A stretch of 64,000 nt of DNA from Thermoleophilia bacterium. Lineage in GTDB: Bacteria; Actinomycetota; Thermoleophilia; UBA2241. The notes under the pieces are model-generated. The model worked only from the letters and a program-made list of their open reading frames with translations. It searched no databases and was not told the origin of the DNA. The stretch lies in the NCBI GenBank assembly GCA_041393415.1, contig JAWKKE010000003.1, positions 62,001 through 126,000 of the forward strand. Reading direction: 5' to 3'. The position numbers and the translations under genes are program-made. Shown piece by piece: positions 26,281 through 33,870 of the stretch (positions within the stretch are counted from its first letter, which is position 1; each line of letters opens with the position of its first letter).

Positions 26281-27491
26281 AACTCGATCGATTCCTTGGG
26301 CTGGCGGCGACGCGACCGCCGGCGGTCGTTCTCCAGGTGAGCTACGCGTGCGGACTCGGCATCGTGCGCGACCTCGGCGTCGCGGGCATACCGGTGCTCG
26401 CGCTCGACCCGGACCCAGAAGCGATCGGTTTGCGCTCGAGGTTCGCCGTGGGTGCTTGTTGTCCGGATCCTCTGGGCGACGAGTCTGCGTTTCTGTCATT
26501 TCTCGAGAACGTGGGCGCGAAGCTGCCGCAGCGCGCGGTTGTGTTTCCCAGCCACGACGAGTACGTCTGGCCCCTCTCGCGTCACGCGGAGCGCCTTGCT
26601 TCGCGTTTCATCGTGCCCTTCTCTCGCTGGGATGTGATGCACGGTGTGCACGACAAGCGTCAGCAACTCGAAGCCGCGTGGCGCTCGGGTGTGGATACGC
26701 CGCGCACGGTCTTCGTCAGCTCGCGTGATGAGCTCGAGGCAGCCGCGTCGGAGATTCCCTTCCCCGCTGTTCTCAAGCCGGTAGACTCGCTCGCCTTCAA
26801 ACGGCGTTTCCACCGCCACATCCTCGACATCCAGAGCAGGGTCGAACTGCGGAGGGTGTACGAGAAAGTCGACGACCTCGGGGTGCTCATGCTTCAGGAG
26901 CGCATTCCCGGCGGGGAGGACGAGTTGTACACCGTTGGGTCCTACCTCGATGCTGCTTCGCGTCCGCTGGCTGTGTTCACGGGCCACAAGTTGCGGCAGT
27001 ACCCTCATGCTGGAGGTAGCTGCCTTGCGGGCGTCAGCAAGTGGGATGAGTGCTTGGCCGAAGCGGCCTTGCGGCTGCTGCGAGAGCTGCGCTATCACGG
27101 CGTCAGCCAGGTCGAGTTCAAGCGCGACCCAAGGGATGGGCGGTTCTGCCTCATGGAGGTCAATGCCCGCCACTGGAAGTGGCACAGTCTGGCCGCTGCC
27201 TGCGGTGTGAACCTGTCGTTGGCGGCTTACTGTGACGCTGTTGGGCGGCCGTTTGTGGCACCTCGGCAAGCTGATGGTCGCAAGTGGATCGTCGTCAACA
27301 AGGATGTGCCGGTGGCCCTGCTTGAGATCGCGCGAGGCGAACGTTCTCCCGGCGACTACGTGCGATCGCTACGCGACGTGAGCGTCGATGGGCTGCATTC
27401 CTGGCGTGATCCGGTTCCCGGCCTCCTCAATGCGAAGACCGTGGCGATGCAGGTCCTGACTCGTCAGCCTCGCGCCAGGGCAGACGTGTAG
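26277..27491 (+). CDS. ATP-grasp ligase, paralog 2
   Basis: 404-aa tandem paralog of the preceding gene, co-linear over its whole length. It has QVSYACGLGIVRDLGVAGIP, PFPAVLKPVDSLAFKRRF, MLQERIPGGEDELYTVGSYL, VFTGHKLRQYP, GVSQVEFKRDPRDGRF and LMEVNARHWKWH. All ATP- and metal-binding motifs persist in both copies, so both look active. Differences concentrate in the N-terminal ~100 and C-terminal ~60 residues, suggesting different acceptor or carboxylate substrates. The start overlaps the upstream stop by 4 nt. Confidence 0.85.
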   Translation: MKLDRFLGLAATRPPAVVLQVSYACGLGIVRDLGVAGIPVLALDPDPEAIGLRSRFAVGACCPDPLGDESAFLSFLENVGAKLPQRAVVFPSHDEYVWPLSRHAERLASRFIVPFSRWDVMHGVHDKRQQLEAAWRSGVDTPRTVFVSSRDELEAAASEIPFPAVLKPVDSLAFKRRFHRHILDIQSRVELRRVYEKVDDLGVLMLQERIPGGEDELYTVGSYLDAASRPLAVFTGHKLRQYPHAGGSCLAGVSKWDECLAEAALRLLRELRYHGVSQVEFKRDPRDGRFCLMEVNARHWKWHSLAAACGVNLSLAAYCDAVGRPFVAPRQADGRKWIVVNKDVPVALLEIARGERSPGDYVRSLRDVSVDGLHSWRDPVPGLLNAKTVAMQVLTRQPRARADV

Positions 27492-27504
27492 GGCGGAAGG
27501 GCGA

Positions 27505-30216
27505 ATGAGTCTCATCCCACTCCCCGTTGTAATCGATGCTCCGCCGTCATTCACGGCGTGTGCCACCTGGGTGTTGGATACGCTGCTGGGTCAACTCGGG
27601 TATCGGACCATGCCTGTCTCTTCGGGTGTTGAGCGAGATCGAGCGGGTCTCGCGTACGCTGCATCGCCGGTGGCCGGGGTGCCCACGATCCCTCTGAGCG
27701 CGGCGGCACTTGAGCTTGTGGGGCGGCGACAGGGCCTTCCGGCCAATTCCTTCGCCGCTGTTCCCGGCATGTCCGAACTGGTGGGCGCGTTTCCTATGGG
27801 CGGCGACTTCTGCGTACCCTTCGATCTTGTCGCTTCTTCATTTGTCCTCTTGGCCTGTTGGGACGAGTTCACGACTGCCAAGCGAGATCGTTTCGGCAGA
27901 CTGCCTTACGACGCCAGCATCTTCGCGAGCAACTCGGCTCTCGACATCACCAGGCCCGCCGTTGACGAATACGTGCACGCCCTGCGGGGAATCGTGGTCC
28001 GCCGTGCTGCGGAGATCGGTGTGGCCCCTCCGCGTCCAATCGGGTGGATGTGGCGAGCCTCGGATGACTGCGATCCCAGCGGGCCTACGGAAGGCTATGC
28101 TTGTGCACTCGCGCTTACACATGACCTTGATAACCTCTGGCGTTGGACCCCGCGCGGATTCGCGGCGGCAGGGTACCGAAGTGCTCGCGCCGTCCGTCGC
28201 GGCGATCGCCGGGCTCTTCGCAAGGAACTCGGAGATGTTGCCGACTGGGCTGTGCGCCATCTTCCACGGCGAAGCGATCCCTATTGGACGTTTCCTCAGA
28301 TCCTCGGCGGCGAGGACGCACGCGGTGTCGGGTCGACCTTTTTCGTCATCGCGCGCCACACACACCCGCGCGACGGTAATCAGCCGAGCGCCTACCGGCG
28401 ATTGGCGCCCCGGGCGCTGGCTACCCTTGCGCGACACCAGCGCGAAGTTGGCCTTCACGGAAACGACGCTGATCGTCTCAGCGTCGTCGATCTGCGACAA
28501 GATCTCGAGTCGTTGCAGCGAGCGAGCGGGGCGTCGGTGCGTGGCATGCGGTACCACTACTTGCGCTGCCTCTATCATGAGACGCTGCCCATGCTTGAAG
28601 AAGCGGGCTTCGACTACGATACCAGCCTCGCGTTCGCGGAACACGAGGGATACCGCTGCGGCTGCTCCTTTCCCTATCGGCCGTACGACTTGGCGCGGGA
28701 TCGGGCGCTCAACTTGGTCGAACTGCCGCTCGCGGTGATGGACGGGACACTGCAGCAGGCTCACTATCGCGGGCTGGCTGCGTCGGAAGCTGAGGCCGCG
28801 GCAGGCGTCGTGCTCGACAGGCTGCCGGACTCAGGTGGCGCGGCGAGCATCCTCTGGCACAACAACCGCTTCGATCGTCGCGTCGCTATGGGTTACGACG
28901 ACGTCTACTGGCGACTTCTCGATCGACTGCGTGAGCTGGCAGTCTGGATGGCCCCGGCAGAAGAGATCGTGACGCGGTGGCGGCGTGAAATGGAGGTGCC
29001 GGCTCCGGGGCCCGCGGTTGTGGCTCAGTTGCCTGCGCGTCGCCCTCGGGTTGTCCACGTCTCGGTGGTGCACAAGCCAGACGACCCCAGGATCTATGAG
29101 CGAGAGTGCCGGGCCCTTGCCGCAGCCGGATACGAGGTTGCCTACATGGCGCCGGGCAGCGAACGCAAGCTGGATGAGTTTGGGGTGGCACACATACCGT
29201 TGCCAAGTCGCGGTCGCAAGACCCGTTTTCTCGATACGCGCGAGATACTCTGCGAACTCCATGCACTGCGACCGGAAGTCGTGCACATTCATGACCCCGA
29301 ACTGCTGACGCTGTTCCCGGTGCTGCGTTCGCGGGTGCCTCGGTTGGTGTACGACATGCACGAGTATGTTCCGGAGTCGGTGGCCAACAAGCCGTACATT
29401 CCGGCGGCTTTGCGGCCCCTTGCGTCACGGGCAACTGCGATCGTTCAACGCTCTCTGGCGGGGACTGCCGATGGCGTGGTGCTGGTGACCGACGCTCAGA
29501 TCTCGGCCTTGGGTCGCTCGCCCGCCCTACGCGCCGTCTTGCCGAATCACCCCGACCTGGCGCGCTTCGAGGGGGCAACTCCAGTTGCTGAGTTGGCCGC
29601 TGATCCACGACTGCGGCTCATCTATGTTGGGAGTCTCTCACGAGCCCGTGGATGCACCGTTATGCTGGACGTCATGGAGCGCCTCGCTCGTGACGAAGCT
29701 GTGCTCTACCTTGGCGGCACGTTCAACGAGCGGGCGCTCGAAGTAGAGACGAAGGCTCGACTCGCGGCTGGTCTTGGCGATCGGGTGAAGTTGCTCGGGA
29801 GAATCCCTCCCGAAACGTTGCCCAGTTTCCTAGCGGCCGCCGAAGTCGTGTGGGTGCCATCTCTGCCCGACAGGCAGTACGGACACCCCACTCTTCCGAC
29901 GAAGCTCCTCGAAGGCTTGGCCATGGGCCTTGCCGCCCTGGTGAGTGACATGCCGGGTCGAGGCGAGTTGGTGAGAAAGGAGCGCTGTGGCGTTGTGGTG
30001 TCGCCTGGAGTGGACGGTCACTTGGAAGGAGTGCGCCGTTTGCTTGACGAGCGTCATGCTCTTGCATCGATGGGTGCGCGCGGTCGCGCGGCCGTCGAGC
30101 GGGACTACTCCTGGGGGGCCATCGCCGGCGATTTGGTAGACTTCTATGACGCGCTCTGCGCCGGACTTGCTGTGAGGCCGACGGCGTCACAGCAAGAGGA
30201 GGCACCTACGACTTGA
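27505..30216 (+). CDS. Fusion: polysaccharide-deacetylase-like domain + GT4 glycosyltransferase
   Basis: A 903-aa two-part protein. Residues ~1-500 resemble the NodB-type polysaccharide deacetylase group: LTHDLDN near 205 (metal-binding Asp/His), VGLHGNDAD, RYHYLR, FDYDTSLAFAEHEGYRCG and LWHNNRFD. Residues ~510-890 are a GT-B glycosyltransferase: VVHVSVVHKPDDPRIYERE, VVHIHDPELLTLFP, YDMHEYVPES, LIYVGSLSRARG and PTKLLEGLAMG. There is no signal peptide, so both parts act in the cytoplasm. The two activities are normally separate genes; their fusion suggests consecutive steps on one glycolipid. Confidence 0.85.
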   Translation: MSLIPLPVVIDAPPSFTACATWVLDTLLGQLGYRTMPVSSGVERDRAGLAYAASPVAGVPTIPLSAAALELVGRRQGLPANSFAAVPGMSELVGAFPMGGDFCVPFDLVASSFVLLACWDEFTTAKRDRFGRLPYDASIFASNSALDITRPAVDEYVHALRGIVVRRAAEIGVAPPRPIGWMWRASDDCDPSGPTEGYACALALTHDLDNLWRWTPRGFAAAGYRSARAVRRGDRRALRKELGDVADWAVRHLPRRSDPYWTFPQILGGEDARGVGSTFFVIARHTHPRDGNQPSAYRRLAPRALATLARHQREVGLHGNDADRLSVVDLRQDLESLQRASGASVRGMRYHYLRCLYHETLPMLEEAGFDYDTSLAFAEHEGYRCGCSFPYRPYDLARDRALNLVELPLAVMDGTLQQAHYRGLAASEAEAAAGVVLDRLPDSGGAASILWHNNRFDRRVAMGYDDVYWRLLDRLRELAVWMAPAEEIVTRWRREMEVPAPGPAVVAQLPARRPRVVHVSVVHKPDDPRIYERECRALAAAGYEVAYMAPGSERKLDEFGVAHIPLPSRGRKTRFLDTREILCELHALRPEVVHIHDPELLTLFPVLRSRVPRLVYDMHEYVPESVANKPYIPAALRPLASRATAIVQRSLAGTADGVVLVTDAQISALGRSPALRAVLPNHPDLARFEGATPVAELAADPRLRLIYVGSLSRARGCTVMLDVMERLARDEAVLYLGGTFNERALEVETKARLAAGLGDRVKLLGRIPPETLPSFLAAAEVVWVPSLPDRQYGHPTLPTKLLEGLAMGLAALVSDMPGRGELVRKERCGVVVSPGVDGHLEGVRRLLDERHALASMGARGRAAVERDYSWGAIAGDLVDFYDALCAGLAVRPTASQQEEAPTT

Positions 30217-30851
30217 GCATCGAACACTTCAGCAACGTCCTCGTCTTGGCCCCGCACACCGACGACGGTGAGTTCGGCTGCGGTGGAACAATGGCGCGCC
30301 TCATCGAGAACGGGGTGCGCGTTACCTACGCTGCTTTCAGCACCGCTGCAAAGAGTGTGCCGCCGGGCTTTCCGAAGGACGTGCTTCGGCATGAGGTACG
30401 AGCTGCTACGAGCCTACTAGGGATCCCCGAAGCACAGCTTCGTGTCTACGACTTCGAGGTACGCACGTTCCCGACCGTGCGTCAGGATATTCTTGAAGAA
30501 ATGATCGTCCTTCAGCGGGAGATCGCCCCCGATTGCGTCTTGATGCCCGCACTGATCGACCTACATCAAGATCACAAGACGATCGCAGAAGAGGGCTTGC
30601 GAGCGTTCAAGCGCACGACTGTTATGGCGTACGAGATCCCGTGGAACAACCTCAACTTCTCTCACCAGGCGTATGTCCGGCTCGAGGGACGCCACGTCGA
30701 GAAGAAGGTCAGCGCGCTAGCCTGCTACGCGAGCCAGGGACATCGCAACTACACGCGTGAGGACTACATTCGCAATGTTGCCCTCACGCGAGGGATCAAC
30801 ATCGGCTGCGAGTTCGCTGAGGTCTTCGAAGTGTACCGCTGGATTCTCTAG
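30213..30851 (+). CDS. PIG-L family (LmbE-like) N-deacetylase
   Basis: 212-aa zinc-dependent deacetylase of the PIG-L/LmbE family. The metal motif is VLAPHTDDGEFGCGGTMARL (canonical form HPDDE) and the second is DLHQDHKTIAEEG. It removes acetyl groups from N-acetyl-hexosamine conjugates. The start is probably TTG at 30213 overlapping the upstream stop, with AGGAGG 11 nt before. In this operon it could expose an amino group that the ATP-grasp ligases then acylate (inference). Confidence 0.9.
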   Translation: MSIEHFSNVLVLAPHTDDGEFGCGGTMARLIENGVRVTYAAFSTAAKSVPPGFPKDVLRHEVRAATSLLGIPEAQLRVYDFEVRTFPTVRQDILEEMIVLQREIAPDCVLMPALIDLHQDHKTIAEEGLRAFKRTTVMAYEIPWNNLNFSHQAYVRLEGRHVEKKVSALACYASQGHRNYTREDYIRNVALTRGINIGCEFAEVFEVYRWIL

Positions 30852-30876
30852 CCGCACCGAAACTGACGCCAAGACG

Positions 30877-31920
30877 ATGATGCTGCCGCCCCTCTCGATT
30901 GTGCTCACCGCCGTGGGTTGCCCCGGCGCCAGCACGCTCATTCGTATGCTCAAGGCCAACGGAGAGCGGGAGATATCCATTCACGGTGTCGATATGCGTC
31001 CCGACGCGATCGGCCGCTTCATGTGCGATGGCTTTGATCTGGTCCCTGCCGGCGCCTCGCTCGACTACATCTCTTCGTTGGCCGCCGTCGTTGAGAGAGT
31101 GCGTCCCCATATCCTGTTCGTCCAGTCCTCGCACGAGATTGAGGCAATTGCCGAGCATCGTGACGTCTTCGAGGCGCTCGGGGCGAGGGTCATGGCGAAC
31201 GGCGTGGAGGGGATACGTATTGCCGGTGACAAGGCGCTCATGCACGAGGCCTGCCGGGACATAGGGGTGCCGCAACCCAAACTCCTGATGCCGGAGAGTC
31301 TTGAGGAGTTCACAGCGGGGGCATACGAACTGGGCTATCCGGAGGTTCCGGTTTGCTTCAAGCCGCCCGTCGCCAAGGGGTCACGGGGATTCCGCATCCT
31401 GTCAGCGCATGTCGACAGAGTCCGCGAACTTCTGCATGAACGACCTGTCAATCGGTACATGACGCTCGCCGACTTCCAGGAGTTGTTTCGAGATACCGAG
31501 CCGTTTCCACGCCTCATGCTCATGGAGTATGTGGATGCTCCGGAGATCACCGTGGACCTCTTCGCCGACAAGGGCGAAATCGTCTTCCATCAGGTGCGCA
31601 CGCGTGAGGAGTTTCTCACGGGGTTGGCGATGGCGTTCAAGACCATCGATCGCCCCGAACTCGTCGACCTTACACGGAAAGTCGTGCGCCAGCTTGGGCT
31701 CGACTACTTCCAGAGCGTGCAATGGATAGGGGGTCGATTGCTTGAGATCAACCCGCGCGTGTCAACGTTCGTCTACCAAGAGGATTTCATCATTCCGTAT
31801 CTTGGGATCAAGTACGCTCTCGGCGAAGTGGACGCCGCCGGTGTCGCAAAGGCTCAAGCCAAAGTGAGGATGTCGCGAAGGTCTGTCCGCTACTACGACC
31901 AGGTGTTCTGGGATGAGTAA
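30877..31920 (+). CDS. ATP-grasp enzyme, CarB/PylC-like, third in the operon
   Basis: 347-aa ATP-grasp protein of a different branch from the tandem pair. It has a Rossmann-like start IVLTAVGCPGASTLIRML, then YPEVPVCFKPPVAKGSRGFR (ATP Lys and glycine loop), MLMEYVDAPEITVDLFADKG and RLLEINPRVSTFVYQED (metal-binding Glu/Asn). The layout resembles CarB-type synthetase fragments and PylC. ATG 30877 is chosen because upstream in-frame codons lie inside the PIG-L gene. It overlaps the next gene by 8 nt. Carboxylate-amine ligation is likely; the substrate is unknown. Confidence 0.83.
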   Translation: MMLPPLSIVLTAVGCPGASTLIRMLKANGEREISIHGVDMRPDAIGRFMCDGFDLVPAGASLDYISSLAAVVERVRPHILFVQSSHEIEAIAEHRDVFEALGARVMANGVEGIRIAGDKALMHEACRDIGVPQPKLLMPESLEEFTAGAYELGYPEVPVCFKPPVAKGSRGFRILSAHVDRVRELLHERPVNRYMTLADFQELFRDTEPFPRLMLMEYVDAPEITVDLFADKGEIVFHQVRTREEFLTGLAMAFKTIDRPELVDLTRKVVRQLGLDYFQSVQWIGGRLLEINPRVSTFVYQEDFIIPYLGIKYALGEVDAAGVAKAQAKVRMSRRSVRYYDQVFWDE

Positions 31921-32788
31921 GGAGGCGCCCGTGGGCGGCGAGACTGGCACGCTCGATGTAGGTGGGTGGCTGATGACGCTGGTGCGCAATTGGTGGGTGA
32001 TTCTCATCCTGGTGGTGCTCGGTGCGGTCGCCGGTGGAGTGGCCACACTCGTGTCGCCCACGGAGTATACGGCCACGTCGGCGGTCTACATTGGCCAGAC
32101 TACCGATGCGAACGGCAACTCGATGGCCGGTCTCAACTCAAATGCTCGCGCAGCGACGCAGTTGCTCGCCAGCGACGCAGTGCTCAGCGAGGCCGCCGAA
32201 GTTGTCGGCGATGGCGTGACGGCATCGAGTCTGGCGCGCAACACGACGGTCGAAGTGCCGACATCGATCGCGCGCACGAACACCTCCGCTGTGAACATTG
32301 TGACGGTTGCGGTGACCGACGAGAACAAGGAGCGTGCGGCAGAGGCGTCGAACGCGCTCGCGACCATTCTGGTGGAAAAGCTGTCCGAGTCGGTGGATGA
32401 GAAGATCGCCGTGCTCGAAGAGGAGCTGGCGAGCGGCAAGAAGGCGCTTGCCGAATCTATGGCCCGGAGTCGCGCAGCGCAGGAAGCCTTGGATGCGCTG
32501 GGGCGCAAGAGCGGCGAGGTCGACAAGGCCGCCGCCGCGCCGTATCTCGCTATCGTCCAAGCGTCGGCAAGTGAGCAACAAGCATACGCTTCGGCTAACC
32601 AGAAGACCGAGTTGCTGCTGCTCACCGCTCGCCAAGTGGAGCAGCCGCGCATACTCCATGATGCCAAGGAGCCCTCGGCGCCAAGCGGGCCCAATCTGGC
32701 GCTAAACGTTGCCGCCGGGGCGCTCGCCGGTCTTGTGGTGGGGATTCTCCTCGCTTTCGTGCGGCAGCGCGTCTCGCGGCGCGGCTAG
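31913..32788 (+). CDS. Wzz/YveK-type chain-length determinant protein
   Basis: 291 aa with two membrane helices bracketing an extracytoplasmic coiled region: LVRNWWVILILVVLGAVAGG near the N-terminus and AAGALAGLVVGILLAFVRQR at the C-terminus, with a Pro-rich segment (EPSAPSGPN) just before it. This is the Wzz/polysaccharide co-polymerase arrangement that controls chain length or export. No tyrosine autokinase domain or separate kinase gene follows, so it is the short form. It is last in the polysaccharide operon. Confidence 0.85.
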   Translation: MSKEAPVGGETGTLDVGGWLMTLVRNWWVILILVVLGAVAGGVATLVSPTEYTATSAVYIGQTTDANGNSMAGLNSNARAATQLLASDAVLSEAAEVVGDGVTASSLARNTTVEVPTSIARTNTSAVNIVTVAVTDENKERAAEASNALATILVEKLSESVDEKIAVLEEELASGKKALAESMARSRAAQEALDALGRKSGEVDKAAAAPYLAIVQASASEQQAYASANQKTELLLLTARQVEQPRILHDAKEPSAPSGPNLALNVAAGALAGLVVGILLAFVRQRVSRRG

Positions 32789-32815
32789 AACGGGAGTTCG
32801 TCTTGCTCGAGATGT

Positions 32816-33766
32816 CTACTCAGATCGCCGTAACCAGTCTGCTGCCACGAGACTGAGGATCTCCCAGGCGACGGTAGCGGCAAGTGTGGCTGTGACGCGC
32901 GTTGTGTCGAGCTCGGGCAAGATCTCCACGACGTCGGCGCCGACGACTTCGAGTCCGCGGCAGGCCCTAACCAGCGCCAACGCCTGCATCGAGCTGGGCC
33001 CTCCGCATTCCAGGACACCAGCTCCTGGCGCGAACGCTGGGTCGACGAAGCCCATGTCGAAGCTGAGGAATGATGGTCCAGCGGCGCGGTCGACGGCCGC
33101 CGCCACCGCGCCGGTTCCGAGCTGAGCGAGCTCCTCCCAAGCGATTACGCTGAAACCGAGGTCGCGATCGTCGTCGAGTTCGCGTGCTCGCCGCAAGCCG
33201 CCACGCATGCCGAGCAGGGTAGAACGGCGAGGGTCGATCAGGCCCTCGCTGACTGCCCTGCGCAAGCACGTAGTGTGGGCGGAACGATCGCCGCCTTCGT
33301 CGTCTTCGCTGTCGGCGTGGGCGTCAAAGAGGATGAGGGCGAGCTCGCCGTGCGTTGTCGCCGCAGCGCGCAGTTCCGCCAGTAGCACGCGATGATCGCC
33401 GCCGAGGCCAATGGGTAACACGTTCTCGGCGTGGAGGTGCGAGAGCGTTTCCGCCATGCTCGTCTGTGAGCGGTCGGTGAATCCAGCGACAACAGGGGCG
33501 TCACCGTAGTCAATTGCGGAGACACTTTCGAAGATGGCCACCCTCTGGTTCGCATTGTAGAACGGCCGGAGCGATAGCGATGCCTCGCGGATGGCTCGTG
33601 GCCCGATTCGAGCGCTAGCGTGCACGTTCGCCCCTGTGTCAAAGGGGAGGCCGACGAACGCGACGTCCACATTGTGGAGATGAAGTGTGTGCGGAAGGCG
33701 AAGAAACGTTGAGACTCCGGCGACACGCGGCGCGTGAAGGGGGTCAGTTGGACCGTAGCCCTTCAT
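32816..33766 (-). CDS. Agmatinase/arginase (ureohydrolase) family protein, altered metal site
   Basis: 316-aa ureohydrolase-fold protein. Metal motifs are GLGGDHRVLL (His125), FDAHADSED (Asp148, His150, Asp152) and SFDMGFVDPAFAPG (Asp237). In active arginases and agmatinases the last motif is SxDxDxxDP, but here the second Asp is Gly239, so one bridging manganese ligand is missing. It may have altered metal content, another guanidino substrate, or no hydrolase activity. The ATG has AGGAGG 4 nt upstream. It is divergent from the EAL protein gene and convergent with the wzz-like gene. Confidence 0.85.
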   Translation of the reverse strand: MKGYGPTDPLHAPRVAGVSTFLRLPHTLHLHNVDVAFVGLPFDTGANVHASARIGPRAIREASLSLRPFYNANQRVAIFESVSAIDYGDAPVVAGFTDRSQTSMAETLSHLHAENVLPIGLGGDHRVLLAELRAAATTHGELALILFDAHADSEDDEGGDRSAHTTCLRRAVSEGLIDPRRSTLLGMRGGLRRARELDDDRDLGFSVIAWEELAQLGTGAVAAAVDRAAGPSFLSFDMGFVDPAFAPGAGVLECGGPSSMQALALVRACRGLEVVGADVVEILPELDTTRVTATLAATVAWEILSLVAADWLRRSE

Positions 33767-33870
33767 CTGTCCTCCTGTAGGAAAGCGGGTCTTGACTGCG
33801 TATAGTTTACAGACCGACCATGCGCGCCCAAGCTCGAACGGGCGCCTGCGTGCCAATCACCTACTTGTGA

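Noticed and set aside
25057..27491. Assembly artefact explaining the two similar ATP-grasp genes
   Set aside because: The copies differ throughout in sequence at DNA and protein level, so they are diverged paralogs rather than a duplicated read region.
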